A DNA stretch of 64,000 nucleotides from Moorella glycerini (GTDB taxonomy: Bacteria; Bacillota; DSM-521; Neomoorellales; Neomoorellaceae). The notes beneath the pieces are model-generated. The model did not search any database and was not told the DNA's origin. It saw only the letters and a list, made by a program, of their open reading frames with translations. Of the stretch, positions 41,427 to 50,068 are shown in pieces. Each line of letters begins with the position of its first letter. Position 1 is the stretch's first letter. A program made the position numbers and the translations under genes. Location: positions 2,108,001-2,172,000 of the forward strand of contig NZ_CP046244.1 in NCBI RefSeq assembly GCF_009735625.1. The letters are read 5' to 3'.

Positions 41427-42128
41427 ATGGGCATCCTGTCGCGTATGTCGACAATTTTCAAATCTAAGATGAATAAGATCCTCGATCAGGTAGAAAACCC
41501 CCAGGAAACCCTGGAATATTCCTACAACCGCCAGCTGGAAATGCTCCAGAACGTCAAACGTAACCTGGCTGATGTCGTTGCTTCCAAAAAACGCCTGGAA
41601 CTCCAGGCCATCAAGCTAAAGGACAGCCAGAAAAAGCTGGAAGAACAGGCCCGCCAGGCCCTGCAGTTGGGGCGGGAGGACCTGGCCACCACCGCCCTGG
41701 AGCGGAAAGCAGCCATCCAGCAACAACTGGATGGCCTGGAAGAGCAGATTAAAGGGCTGGAGGCCGAACAGGCAAAGCTGGCTGCCGTGGAGGCCAAACT
41801 CCAGGCCAAGGTAGAGGCCTTCCGGACCAAGAAAGAAATAATCAAAGCCCAGTATTCGGCGGCCCAGGCCCAGGTCAAGATCGGGGAAGCGGCTACCGGC
41901 CTGTCGGAAGAGCTGGCCGACGTCTCCCTGGCCATCCAGCGGGCTGAAGAAAAAACTGAGCAAATGCGGGCCCGGGCGGCAGCCATTGACGAACTGGTAA
42001 ACTCCGGGGTGCTGGAAGACGCCCTGGAAACGGCCGATCCCCTGGAGAGGGAGCTGAAGCAGGCCAGCGCTGCCAGCCAGGTCCAGGCGGAACTGGAACG
42101 CTTGAAGAAAGAGGTGGGCAAAGCTTGA
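41427..42128 (+). CDS. pspA: Phage shock protein A (PspA/IM30 family)
   Basis: 233 aa from ATG 41427 with AAAGGAGC upstream. The N-terminal MGILSRMSTIFKSKMNKILD amphipathic helix and the NPQETLEYSYNRQLEMLQNV block are typical, and the rest is one long coiled coil (residues 25-225). Such proteins form ESCRT-III-like rods and rings that protect the membrane. Overlaps the next start by 4 bases (TTGA). Confidence 0.95.
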   Translation: MGILSRMSTIFKSKMNKILDQVENPQETLEYSYNRQLEMLQNVKRNLADVVASKKRLELQAIKLKDSQKKLEEQARQALQLGREDLATTALERKAAIQQQLDGLEEQIKGLEAEQAKLAAVEAKLQAKVEAFRTKKEIIKAQYSAAQAQVKIGEAATGLSEELADVSLAIQRAEEKTEQMRARAAAIDELVNSGVLEDALETADPLERELKQASAASQVQAELERLKKEVGKA

Positions 42129-42403
42129 TTATCCGTATTTTAACGGAAGGGCAGTACCGGCTGGAAGGGGAGGCTCTGAGCGAGCTCGACCGTCTGGATG
42201 ACAGGTTGCTGGATGCCCTGGCGGCAGGTAACCGCGAGGAATATGATGCTAATTTCGGCGAGGTCCTGTCCTTGATCCGGGGCAGGGGTAGCCGCATTCC
42301 CGATACCGAACTGGTAGAATCGGATCTCATCCTGCCGGCACCGGACACCAGCTTTGAAGAGGCCCGCAATCTCTTTGCCGGTTACCCGCGGCAGCTGAGT
42401 TAA
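42125..42403 (+). CDS. pspAA: PspA-associated protein PspAA
   Basis: 92 aa from TTG 42125, overlapping the pspA stop. MIIRILTEGQYRLEGEALSE L and the FEEARNLFAGY-type end are characteristic of PspAA, which accompanies PspA and PspAB. It probably modulates PspA oligomers; the mechanism is unproven. Last gene of the operon. Confidence 0.85.
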   Translation: MIIRILTEGQYRLEGEALSELDRLDDRLLDALAAGNREEYDANFGEVLSLIRGRGSRIPDTELVESDLILPAPDTSFEEARNLFAGYPRQLS

Positions 42404-42428
42404 GCTGAAAGTAGAGACGCTATAAAAG

Positions 42429-42458
42429 ACAGGTATCTTGAAAGATGCCTGTTTTTTT
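42429..42458 (+). terminator. Terminator of the htpX-psp operon
   Basis: ACAGGTATCT, loop TGAA, AGATGCCTGT with one G-T pair, then seven T. Confidence 0.9.
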
Positions 42459-42483
42459 GCTGGCGCCATATGGTAGGATATAG

Positions 42484-42489
42484 TATAAT
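42484..42489 (+). promoter_or_regulatory. -10 box upstream of the candidate structured RNA
   Basis: TATAAT, perfect, 26 bases after the operon terminator. No good -35 at 16-18 bases; TTGCTG is 21 bases away. Confidence 0.4.
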
Positions 42490-42494
42490 AGGAA

Positions 42495-42735
42495 TTAAAT
42501 GGAGCCGCAACCATCGAAAGCATGAAAATTGCGGGCTGGCATTTGTCTGAAGCGAGCGAGCTTCTACCGAGCGGCGAAGCGGTCCTGGCGAAGCCGAGGG
42601 ATGATAAGCGGGGCCGAGGACAGAGAGGCCTGCGGCCGGATTCTAAAGGCAAGGACGCCGAATAGGCCGGGAACCCCGCCCGAGCCCGAGGCTGAGCCAT
42701 AAGCCGCTCCGCGAGGACTTTGGTGCGAGCTAGAC
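42495..42735 (+). ncRNA. Candidate structured RNA between the psp terminator and the SLH gene
   Basis: About 240 GC-rich bases with no gene and many short hairpins: GAAGCGAGCGAGCTTC (42550-42565), CCTGGCGAAGCCGAGG (42583-42598), and further GGCC-rich inverted pairs to about 42705. It is preceded by a terminator and a TATAAT. It may be a small RNA or a long leader of the SLH gene. I cannot match it to a known RNA class. Confidence 0.4.
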
Positions 42736-42778
42736 AATGCCAGCCTGTGACAAAGTTATTTTTGCGGGAGGGGAGAAA

Positions 42779-44077
42779 ATGCGGAAAGCCAGTTTAGCCG
42801 GGCTAATCATGTTTTTCCTGCTGCTGCCGTGGGGAACGGCCTGGGCCGGGCCGGCGGCGAGTTCACTTCTGGCCCTGTTACCACCGGAACAGGCCAGGGC
42901 AGCAGCATTAACCCGGGGAGGCTTTGCCGTCATGCTGGCGGCAGCGGCCCGGCTTAAAAGTGAGGCTGCTGGCGACAACCTGCCCGGAGACGTCCCGGCC
43001 GGTAGCTGGTATGCCCCGGCTTTAAAAGCCCTCTGGCAGGAGGGGATGATCCATGGCTATCCCAACGGCACCCTGCGTCCCGACCAGGAGATAACCACCC
43101 TGGAGGCTGTTATTCTCACCGCCCGGGTCCTGGGATTACCCAATGAGATCAGCTCGCCTCCTACCGGACTGCAAGCCGGAGATATACCCTACGGCTTCAA
43201 CCAGTATGCCTTTTTCCAGCGCCAGGGGTTACTGCCGCCGGGGGGACCAATGGCCGTCCTGGCACCGGCAGCCGCAGCCGGCTGGCTGGCAGAAGTCTTT
43301 AGCTCAGACCCCAGGGCGAAAGATCTTGTGGATAAATGCCGCCAGGCCCTGGCCCGCCAGCAGGGTATTGCTACCCGGGGGGAGGCCAGCATTAAATTTC
43401 ACAGCCGGCCGGGTTTGCCGGCTACGACGGAACTGGACCGGCTGGCAATTAAGGGAGAGGTTCGCAATGAACTTCTCCTGCCGGGGCAAATGCACCAGGT
43501 TGCTGCCCTGGAACTGGAAGGCCGTAAGACGCTGCGCGTAGAACAGGTTGTTAGCAATGGCAGCCTGTACCGCCGGGTTACAGAGGCTCCGGGCCAGCCC
43601 GGTGACTGGCAACAGTTAAACCTGGCTCCCGATGTTACCATCTTAATGCGCCAGCAGCAAAACCTGGGACTGCCGGCAGGAATTTTCCCCTACTTGCACT
43701 ATCGCTACCTGGGAGCAAGCAAAGTTGCCGGCCAGGAGGTCCTGGGGATCAGTTTTTATACCCGCCTCAATACACCCGGGAGTGTTACCGGCCTTTTACC
43801 GCCGGCAGCCCTGGGCGAGGGCCTGGAAGCCTACCTGAACCCGCCTGGCAAACTTGTCCGCTCCTTTTCTTATTGGGGTTTAGTTTACGTCAATCCCCAC
43901 ACCTTTTTACCCGTCAGGAGCGTTATTAACCTTATCCTGGCCTTTGCCCCAGCTTACCGGGGGCAGCCGGCACCTGTGGCAGCCATGGAGATGCGCTACC
44001 AGGTAGACAGTTATACCTATCAGGCCATCAAGATTAACCTACCGGTTCCGGTGCCGCCGCCAGTAAAGGAACACTAG
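42779..44077 (+). CDS. Secreted S-layer-homology (SLH) domain protein
   Basis: 432 aa from ATG 42779 with GGGAGGGGAG upstream. Signal peptide MRKASLAGLIMFFLLLPWGT...AWA. One SLH module follows: GSWYAPALKALWQEGMIHGY PNGTLRPDQEITTLEAVILT. The remaining 300 residues form a beta-rich lipoprotein-carrier-like region (LDRLAIKGEVRNELLLPGQM, VLGISFYTRLNTPGSVTGLL) of unknown role. SLH modules bind pyruvylated wall polymers, so the protein sits at the cell surface. The 3' end overlaps the DedA gene on the other strand by 39 bases. Confidence 0.82.
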   Translation: MRKASLAGLIMFFLLLPWGTAWAGPAASSLLALLPPEQARAAALTRGGFAVMLAAAARLKSEAAGDNLPGDVPAGSWYAPALKALWQEGMIHGYPNGTLRPDQEITTLEAVILTARVLGLPNEISSPPTGLQAGDIPYGFNQYAFFQRQGLLPPGGPMAVLAPAAAAGWLAEVFSSDPRAKDLVDKCRQALARQQGIATRGEASIKFHSRPGLPATTELDRLAIKGEVRNELLLPGQMHQVAALELEGRKTLRVEQVVSNGSLYRRVTEAPGQPGDWQQLNLAPDVTILMRQQQNLGLPAGIFPYLHYRYLGASKVAGQEVLGISFYTRLNTPGSVTGLLPPAALGEGLEAYLNPPGKLVRSFSYWGLVYVNPHTFLPVRSVINLILAFAPAYRGQPAPVAAMEMRYQVDSYTYQAIKINLPVPVPPPVKEH

Positions 44078-44641
44078 CAGGATGATGCCCGCGACGATAA
44101 CCACATCAAAGCGGTGGAAAAGGGGACCCAGGGCTTCCCAGTTGGCCCCCAGCTGGCGGCCGATATAGACCAGGAGGATGGACCAGGGCAGGGAGCCCAG
44201 GAAGGTGTAAATGACAAAGCGGCCGAAGGGCATGGCGGCAATGCCGGCCGGCAGGGAAATAAAGGTCCGGATGACGGGCATCAGCCTGGTAAAGAAGACG
44301 GTTGCTTCGCCGTAGCGCTGAAACCACTTTTCCGCTGCGGCGAATTCTTTTTCGGAGAAAAAGACATAGCGGCCATACTTTTTTAAGAAAGGGCGTCCCC
44401 CCCGGAGACCCACAAGGTAGGCGATAATAGAGCCAATGGTACCGCCAAAGGTACCGGCCAGGACGGTACCCCAGAAACTGAGCTGGCCGGTGCTTACCAG
44501 GTAACCACCAAAGGGCAGGATAATTTCGCTGGGGAGAGGTATACAGGCGCTTTCAATGGCCATACCTATGGCTATACCTGTATAGCCGAGGCTGGCAATG
44601 GCTGTGGTAATGGCCAGGAAAATTGGTGCCAAAAAGTTCAT
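44039..44641 (-). CDS. DedA-family membrane protein
   Basis: 200 aa from ATG 44641 with AAGGAGAAG upstream; the longer upstream frame has no start signal and an unlikely composition. Family motifs are SACIPLPSEIILPFGGYLVS, GTFGGTIGSIIAYLVGLRGG RP, FFTRLMPVIRTFISLPAGIA and MPFGRFVIYTFLGSLPWS. DedA proteins are lipid scramblase/flippase-type transporters (for example of undecaprenyl phosphate or phosphatidylethanolamine). It ends in a basic tail (YWRRHRNR). Confidence 0.92.
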   Translation of the reverse strand: MNFLAPIFLAITTAIASLGYTGIAIGMAIESACIPLPSEIILPFGGYLVSTGQLSFWGTVLAGTFGGTIGSIIAYLVGLRGGRPFLKKYGRYVFFSEKEFAAAEKWFQRYGEATVFFTRLMPVIRTFISLPAGIAAMPFGRFVIYTFLGSLPWSILLVYIGRQLGANWEALGPLFHRFDVVIVAGIILLVFLYWRRHRNR

Positions 44642-44925
44642 CACCGCTGGCTTCTCCTTCCGTGGATGGCAGTAGGGGGAACTGAAAGGCTGCGCATGGG
44701 TGTAGTATCTGGCGTCCGGGATAATTATACCAGGCCTGGCGGTAGCCAACAAGGCTTTAAGCCTGCGCCGGGCAGGCAGGAAAACCTGTCTTAAGGTCGA
44801 ATTATTTTCAAGTGCAGTCATTTAAATTTTGTTTAATTTTTTAAAGTATGACTGAAGGAATTGGGGGGATTAATGGCGAATACATATTAAAGCCTTCCCT
44901 ATAACTTCAGCAAAGGGGGATCTGC

Positions 44926-45975
44926 ATGATGATAAAGAAAGGGAAAAAGATAGTTGCCGTGCTGTTAGCTGTAGTCCTGGCGGCCAGTATGCTGGCAGGC
45001 TGTGGCGGCAATAAGGCCCAACCGTCCGGCAATGCCGGCAACACTGCCCAGAGCGAGGGCCAGAAAGCGGCTGCCAAATTTAAGGTAGCGGCCCTTTTGC
45101 CGGGACCCATTAACGACGGTGGTTGGAACGCTTCTGCCTATGACGGCATCAAGAAGGCCGAAAAAGAACTGGGGGCTGAGATAGCCTACCGGGAAAGCGT
45201 GCCCCAGTCGGACTTTGAAGAAGCCTTCCGGGCCTACGCTTCCCAGGGTTACAACGTCATCATTGGCCATGGCTTCCAGTTTGGCGATGCTGCCAAGAAA
45301 GTAGCCAAAGAGTTTCCCAAGACTACCTTTTTAATTACCGACAGCAGGGTTTCCCAGGAGCCCAACGTTGGCTCCTACAGCGTCCTGGCCAAACAGGCCG
45401 GTTTCCTGGGCGGTGCCCTGGCGGCCTTGATGACCAGGTCGGGCAAGGTGGCCTGTGTCGGCGGCCTTTCCATCCCGCCGGTTACCGATACCATTGAAGG
45501 ATTCAAAAAAGGTGTTAAATATGTCAACCCCAAGGTTGAGGCCATGACGGCCATTACCGGCAGCTTTGAGGATGTGGCCAAGGCCAAGGAAACTGCCCGG
45601 GCCTTTATTGAAAACGGTGCCGATATCATTATGCACAACGCCGACCAGGCCGGCCTGGGAGTTATCCAGTCGGCCCAGGAAAAGAAAATCCTGGCCATCG
45701 GTGTCATCAAGGACCAGAGCGGTATCGCCCCTGACACCGTCTTCGTCAGTGCCTACCGTAATATTGCCGACGGTATCGTGTACATGCTGAAGCAGGTCAA
45801 AGACGGCCAGTTTAAGGCCCAGTTCTATCCCCTGGGCGTGAAGCAAAATGTCGTCGGCCTCTACTGGAACTCCCAATTGCAGAGCAAAGTGCCACCCGAG
45901 GTTAAGACTAAGATTGAACAAATTATCAACGACCTGAAGGAAGGCAAAATCGATATCGACAGTCTCCCCCAGTAA
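44926..45975 (+). CDS. BMP-family (Med-like) ABC substrate-binding lipoprotein
   Basis: 349 aa, ATG 44926 after AAAGGGGGA. Lipoprotein signal with lipobox LAGC (about residues 23-26). Then the BMP domain: KVAALLPGPINDGGWNASAY, YRESVPQSDFEEAFRAYASQ GYNVIIGHGFQFGD, and GADIIMHNADQAGLGVIQSA. Proteins of this kind bind nucleosides, including purines. The ABC permease and ATPase genes expected next to it are absent; the next gene, xpt, is a purine salvage enzyme, which fits a nucleoside/purine theme. Confidence 0.9.
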   Translation: MMIKKGKKIVAVLLAVVLAASMLAGCGGNKAQPSGNAGNTAQSEGQKAAAKFKVAALLPGPINDGGWNASAYDGIKKAEKELGAEIAYRESVPQSDFEEAFRAYASQGYNVIIGHGFQFGDAAKKVAKEFPKTTFLITDSRVSQEPNVGSYSVLAKQAGFLGGALAALMTRSGKVACVGGLSIPPVTDTIEGFKKGVKYVNPKVEAMTAITGSFEDVAKAKETARAFIENGADIIMHNADQAGLGVIQSAQEKKILAIGVIKDQSGIAPDTVFVSAYRNIADGIVYMLKQVKDGQFKAQFYPLGVKQNVVGLYWNSQLQSKVPPEVKTKIEQIINDLKEGKIDIDSLPQ

Positions 45976-45988
45976 GACTTGAGCGACC

Positions 45989-46020
45989 GGGCCGGTTCCC
46001 ATGGGTACCGGCCCTTGCGT
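45989..46020 (+). terminator. Terminator of the BMP lipoprotein gene
   Basis: GGGCCGGT, loop of ten bases, ACCGGCCC, then TTGCGTTTGT. Strong stem, weak T-run. Confidence 0.75.
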
Positions 46021-46440
46021 TTGTACCTGGTCGTGCCAGCTCTGGTAGCCACGCCCTGACAGTACCCGCTGCTTGCCGGGCGAAACTCCGCCTTACACCA
46101 GGGCCGGCCTGGCAGCCCCCAACCTTACGACCAGCTTATTGCCCGGGCGAAACCCTGCTTTATGTCCGGCGGCCAGCCGCCTGGCGACCTTTACCTGGCA
46201 AACCTGCGCTCCCATCCCCTCGCTAGTCGCTCTTCCTGCCACACCCGGCGCTCCGGCTGCTACCTGCCGGGTGAGGCCCCTCTTATCCCCTTTGCTATCG
46301 CCCTTCTCCGGACCGGCGCTTCCTGTTACAATTCCATCGGTAATCCCTGCTTTTACCCCCGCTTTCCTGCCCGGACAACCTTCTCTTTTGGCCCGGCTTA
46401 CGCTATAATAGCCTTATCGTATTAACGTTTAAATAGCAGG
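46021..46440. other. C/T-rich 420-base gap upstream of xpt with a direct repeat
   Basis: No gene supported. Two imperfect 23-24 base repeats lie at 46073-46095 and 46139-46162 (TTGCCGGGCGAAACTCCGCC against TTGCCCGGGCGAAACCCTGC). A TATAAT near 46403-46408 with a poor -35 (TTCTCT, 17 bases) is a possible xpt promoter. Confidence 0.5.
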
Positions 46441-46458
46441 GGGAGGAGCAAGGCAGCT

Positions 46459-47040
46459 TTGTCAGTGGTAGAACTGCTAAAAGAAAAAATCTGCCAGGAA
46501 GGGCGGGTCATTTCCGATGATATTCTTAAAGTGGATTCCTTCTTAAACCACCAGATTGACCCGGTGTTGATGTTAGAGGTGGGGCAGGAGTTTGCCCGCC
46601 GCTTTGCTGGTACCGGTATTACCAAGGTCCTGACGGTGGAAGCCTCCGGGATAGCCGTAGCCCTCATGACGGGTTTGAGCCTCCAGGTACCGGTGGTTTT
46701 TGCCAAGAAAAAGCAACCTTCCACCATGGAAGGCGATACTTACTGCGGCCGGGTACGTTCTTTTACCAAAGAGGAGGTCATAGACATAGTAGTGGCCGGC
46801 AGTTACCTGGGACCGGAGGACCGGGTGCTGATTATCGATGATTTCCTGGCCTCCGGGGAGGCGGCCAGGGGACTGTTAAAGATTATCGACCAGGCCGGGG
46901 CCACCCTGGTGGGTATCGGCACTGTCATTGAAAAGGTCTTCCAGAGCGGCGGCGAGACTTTGCGGGAGCAGGGCATCCGGGTGGAGTCCCTGGTGCAGAT
47001 CGGCAGCCTGGCCGGGGGGCAAATTGAATTTTTAAATTAA
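46459..47040 (+). CDS. xpt: Xanthine phosphoribosyltransferase
   Basis: 193 aa from TTG 46459 with GGGGGAGGAG upstream; GTG 46465 is an alternative. Markers are ICQEGRVISDDILKVDSFLN HQIDP at the start, VLTVEASGIAVALMTGL, VPVVFAKKKQPSTM and the PRPP site VLIIDDFLASGEAARGLLKI. It salvages xanthine to XMP. No purine riboswitch pattern is visible ahead of it. Confidence 0.95.
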   Translation: MSVVELLKEKICQEGRVISDDILKVDSFLNHQIDPVLMLEVGQEFARRFAGTGITKVLTVEASGIAVALMTGLSLQVPVVFAKKKQPSTMEGDTYCGRVRSFTKEEVIDIVVAGSYLGPEDRVLIIDDFLASGEAARGLLKIIDQAGATLVGIGTVIEKVFQSGGETLREQGIRVESLVQIGSLAGGQIEFLN

Positions 47041-47189
47041 TTTTACACTGGCCAGCAGGATTTTTTTACCGGGCGGCGAAGATCTAAACTAAACAACTGA
47101 ATTAGATTACTTCCGAGTTGTCGCTTCCCTCCGGGAAGGGCAAACGTCAGGGCCGGGGAGCAATCCCTTGACCTGCTATTGGGCAAAGG

Positions 47190-47222
47190 AAGGTACTCTT
47201 GGGAAGAGGGAGTACCTTTTTG
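47190..47222 (+). terminator. Rho-independent terminator between xpt and the AOR operon
   Basis: AAGGTACTC (47190-47198) with GAGTACCTT (47210-47218), then a T-run and GTT. It lies 150 bases after xpt. A preceding hairpin GTCAGGG/CCC-TTGAC (about 47148-47172) could act with it. Confidence 0.85.
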
Positions 47223-47229
47223 TTATTCA

Positions 47230-47365
47230 GGCCGGGATGCAGCGCGGCCGTCCAACCGCGGTTTAAGTATCCCCATCCGCTGTTAGCGGCCGGGTGACCT
47301 GACCAGCCTTTCATCCTGCTCCCCGAGGAGGTGAGAGCCGCAGAAGAGAAGTAAAAATGTCGCAT
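47230..47365 (+). promoter_or_regulatory. Candidate molybdenum/tungsten cofactor (Moco/Tuco) riboswitch
   Basis: The stretch holds GCCGGGTGACCTGACCAGCC, then TTTCATCC, CCCCGAGGAGG and TGAGAGCCGC. This recalls the conserved GGGU..CCUGA...GCCUUU and CCGAGG segments of the Moco RNA motif as I remember it. The location, directly upstream of a tungsten/molybdenum enzyme operon with its own MoaD, supports it. The match is by eye; it may instead be an unrelated structured leader. Confidence 0.4.
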
Positions 47366-47397
47366 TTATACAGCAAATCTCGAAGGGAGGAATTATT

Positions 47398-47877
47398 TTG
47401 GCTAAACTACTGGTCGTAGATCAGGACAAGTGCACTGCCTGCCGCCGCTGTGAACTGAGCTGTTCCTTTAAACATACCGGTGAATTCAACCCGGCGGCGG
47501 CCCGGCTGTCGGTGGCAGCCTTCCTTGATGATGATTATTACCTGCCGGTAGTCTGCCAGCACTGCGATGAGCCCGCCTGCCAGGCCGTCTGCCCGGCCGG
47601 GGCCATCAGCCGTGATGAGAAAACCAATGCCGTGGTGATTAACGAGGACCGCTGCATCGGCTGCCGCATGTGTATCATGGCCTGCCCCTTTGGTGCGGTT
47701 GATTATTCGGTAGCGGAGCAGAAGGTAGTCAAATGCGACCTCTGCCAGGGCGAGCCGGAGTGCGTCCTGAACTGCCCCTGGGGCGCCCTGGAGTATAAAG
47801 AACCGGCCGGCCAGGCCCTGGGCAAACGGCTGCAAATGGCCCGCAGGGTCCAGGCTGCTCTACGGGAGGTGGTCTAA
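47398..47877 (+). CDS. Ferredoxin-like electron-transfer subunit of aldehyde oxidoreductase (AorA-like)
   Basis: 159 aa from TTG 47398 after GAAGGGAGG. Cysteine groups for four [4Fe-4S] clusters are visible: [49 protein letters not shown] and [20 protein letters not shown]. It would pass electrons between the tungsten subunit and the FAD subunit. The stop is two bases before the next start. In Aromatoleum AorABC, the same three kinds of subunit form the NAD-reducing enzyme. Confidence 0.9.
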   Translation: MAKLLVVDQDKCTACRRCELSCSFKHTGEFNPAAARLSVAAFLDDDYYLPVVCQHCDEPACQAVCPAGAISRDEKTNAVVINEDRCIGCRMCIMACPFGAVDYSVAEQKVVKCDLCQGEPECVLNCPWGALEYKEPAGQALGKRLQMARRVQAALREVV

Positions 47878-47878
47878 A

Positions 47879-49681
47879 ATGTACGGCTGGGTTGGTCAAC
47901 TGCTGAGGGTTAATTTAAGCAGCGGCGAGTGCCGGGTTGAAAAGTTAGATCCTGCCCTGGCCCGGGATTATGTTGGCGCCCGGGGCCTGGCCAGCAAGAT
48001 CCTTTATGATGAAGTTGACCCGCAGGTTGATCCTCTAGCACCGGAAAACAAACTGATCTTCATGACCGGGCCCCTGACCGGGACCATGGCCATTTCCGCC
48101 AGCCGCTATAACGTCGTCACCAGGTCGCCCCTGACGGGGGCCATTGCCGCTTCCAGCTCCGGCGGCTACTTTGGCGGCGAGCTTAAGTATGCCGGCTTTG
48201 ACGGGATTATTTTTGAGGGCAAGGCAACCGAACCTGTTTACCTCTGGATTGAAGATGGCGCTTACGAGCTGCGCCCAGCCGGGGAGCTGTGGGGGAAAAA
48301 TACTCACGAGACAGAAGAGGCTATCAAAGCAGCCACCTGCCCCAATGCCAGGGTGGCCTGCATCGGCCCGGCGGGGGAAAAGCTGGTGCGCTTTGCCTGC
48401 GTTATTAATGATAAGCATCGGGCTGCCGGCCGTTCGGGTGTCGGCGCCGTCATGGGCTCGAAAAACCTGAAGGCCGTCGCTGTCCGTGGCCATGGCGGCA
48501 TTAAGGTTGCTGACGGGCCGGCTTTCCGGGAAGCGGTCCTGGCGGCCCTGGCCAAAATCAAAGCCAACGACGTTACTCACGGTGGCCTGCCGGCCTACGG
48601 TACCGGTGTGCTGGTCAATGTCATCAACGCCCACGGCGGCCTGCCGACTCGTAACTTCCAGACTGGCATTTTTGCCGGGGCGAGCAAGATCAGCGGTGAG
48701 GCCCTGGCCGAGAACTACCTGGTTCGCAAGAAGGGCTGCCTGGCCTGCCCCATCGCCTGCGGCCGCGCCACCCTGGTGCCCCGGGGCCCCTATGCCGGCC
48801 ACGGCGAAGGGCCGGAGTACGAAGCTCTCTGGTCCCTGGGTGCTGACTGCGGTGTAGACGACCTGGCGGCGGTGACCAAAGCTAATTACCTGGCCAATGA
48901 GCTGGGGTACGATCCTATTTCCTTCGGCGCTACCCTGGCCTGTGCCATGGAGCTTTATGAGAAGGGCTACCTGCCGGCGAAGGATACAGAGCTGCCTCTG
49001 GAATTTGGTAACGCCGCTGTGCTGGTAGAAACGGCCCGCAAGGTGGGTTACCGCGAAGGCATCGGTGACCTCCTGGCCGAGGGCTCCTACCGCCTGGCCG
49101 AACGTTACGGCCATCCGGAGCTCTCCATGAGCAGCAAGAAGCAGGAATACCCGGCCTATGACCCGCGGGCCTTCCAGGGTATCGGCCTGAATTACGCCAC
49201 CGCCAATCGTGGCGGTTGCCACGTACGGGGCTACACCATTGCCTCGGAGGTCCTGGGCATCCCGGTGCAGACTGACCCTCATTCGCCTGAGGGCAAGGCG
49301 GCCCTGGATAAGGCCTTCCAGGACCTGACCGCCCTGGTAGATGCCAGCGGTATGTGCCTCTTTACCACTTTCGCCCTGGGAGCGCCTGATATCGTCAGCA
49401 TGCTGGCGCCGGCCACCGGTGTACCCTACACGGAGGAAACCGCCCTCCTTGCGGGTGAAAGGATTTATAACCTGGAGCGCCTCTTTAATTTTAGTGCCGG
49501 CCTGACTAAAGAGGACGATACCCTGGCACCGCGCCTGCTGGCAGAGCCCATGCCCGAAGGGCCGGCCAGAGGCAAGACTTCCGCCTTGGCGCAGATGCTG
49601 GCGGAATACTATCAAGTGCGCGGCTGGGACGAGGAAGGCCGGGTCACGGCAGCCACCATGGAAAGGTTAGGATTGGCTTAA
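47879..49681 (+). CDS. aor: Tungsten-containing aldehyde:ferredoxin oxidoreductase, catalytic subunit
   Basis: 600 aa. N-terminal [20 protein letters not shown] and [16 protein letters not shown]; the cofactor region [20 protein letters not shown]-like block ([20 protein letters not shown]); the cluster motif [17 protein letters not shown] and the fourth ligand in [11 protein letters not shown]. It oxidises aldehydes to acids or, with low-potential ferredoxin, reduces acids. Acetogens of this type use such enzymes in aldehyde/acid interconversion. The enzyme needs tungsto-bispterin, consistent with the MoaD gene that follows. Confidence 0.95.
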   Translation: MYGWVGQLLRVNLSSGECRVEKLDPALARDYVGARGLASKILYDEVDPQVDPLAPENKLIFMTGPLTGTMAISASRYNVVTRSPLTGAIAASSSGGYFGGELKYAGFDGIIFEGKATEPVYLWIEDGAYELRPAGELWGKNTHETEEAIKAATCPNARVACIGPAGEKLVRFACVINDKHRAAGRSGVGAVMGSKNLKAVAVRGHGGIKVADGPAFREAVLAALAKIKANDVTHGGLPAYGTGVLVNVINAHGGLPTRNFQTGIFAGASKISGEALAENYLVRKKGCLACPIACGRATLVPRGPYAGHGEGPEYEALWSLGADCGVDDLAAVTKANYLANELGYDPISFGATLACAMELYEKGYLPAKDTELPLEFGNAAVLVETARKVGYREGIGDLLAEGSYRLAERYGHPELSMSSKKQEYPAYDPRAFQGIGLNYATANRGGCHVRGYTIASEVLGIPVQTDPHSPEGKAALDKAFQDLTALVDASGMCLFTTFALGAPDIVSMLAPATGVPYTEETALLAGERIYNLERLFNFSAGLTKEDDTLAPRLLAEPMPEGPARGKTSALAQMLAEYYQVRGWDEEGRVTAATMERLGLA

Positions 49682-49759
49682 ATTAGCTTATGAAAACATG
49701 GACGCCGGCCAGGGCGCTTCCTTGATCAAACAACCCTGTTTCTTAGGGGAGCGTAGGAG

Positions 49760-50029
49760 ATGGAAGTAGAACTTTTGAGTTTCTTGCAGCGGGCGGCCGG
49801 GGAAAGCCGGGTAGAGGTGGAAGCAGCTACCGTCGACGAACTCCTGGCTGCCCTTATCTCCCGTTACGGGGAAACTTTCCGCCGGGAACTCATGACCCCG
49901 GGGGGAAAGCTGAAGCCCGGCATAGCCATCCTGGTGAACGGCCGCAATATCAACTTCTTGCAGGGGCCGGCCACTCCTTTAAGCCCGCGGGACAAAGTAA
50001 CCATCATACCGCCGGCGGCAGGTGGATAA
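49760..50029 (+). CDS. MoaD/ThiS-type sulfur carrier
   Basis: 89 aa, ATG 49760 after GGGGAGCGTAGGAG. The ubiquitin-like fold ends in the required Gly-Gly (IIPPAAGG). Blocks VDELLAALISRYGETFR and IAILVNGRNINFL are typical MoaD. It carries the thiocarboxylate for molybdopterin dithiolene formation. Such dedicated MoaD copies commonly accompany aor genes. Confidence 0.92.
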   Translation: MEVELLSFLQRAAGESRVEVEAATVDELLAALISRYGETFRRELMTPGGKLKPGIAILVNGRNINFLQGPATPLSPRDKVTIIPPAAGG

Positions 50030-50068
50030 GGGCTAATATTTACCAGAGAAAGTTGGTGGCTGACGCCA

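Noticed and set aside
42495-42735. OLE, 6S or tmRNA
   Set aside because: No tRNA-like ends, tag frame or conserved OLE blocks; only general stem richness was seen.
46400-46459. Purine riboswitch upstream of xpt
   Set aside because: The conserved core (TATAATC...GATATGG...GTTTCTACC) is not present before the gene; only a TATAAT promoter-like box was seen.
44926-47040. BMP lipoprotein and xpt as one purine operon
   Set aside because: A terminator and a 480-base gap separate them, so a functional link is only thematic.
47100-47190. Cyclic di-GMP (GEMM-I) riboswitch
   Set aside because: GGGCAAAC and GGGCAAAGG recall parts of the motif, but the spacing, GNRA loop and GGACGCAAAGCC receptor segment do not fit.
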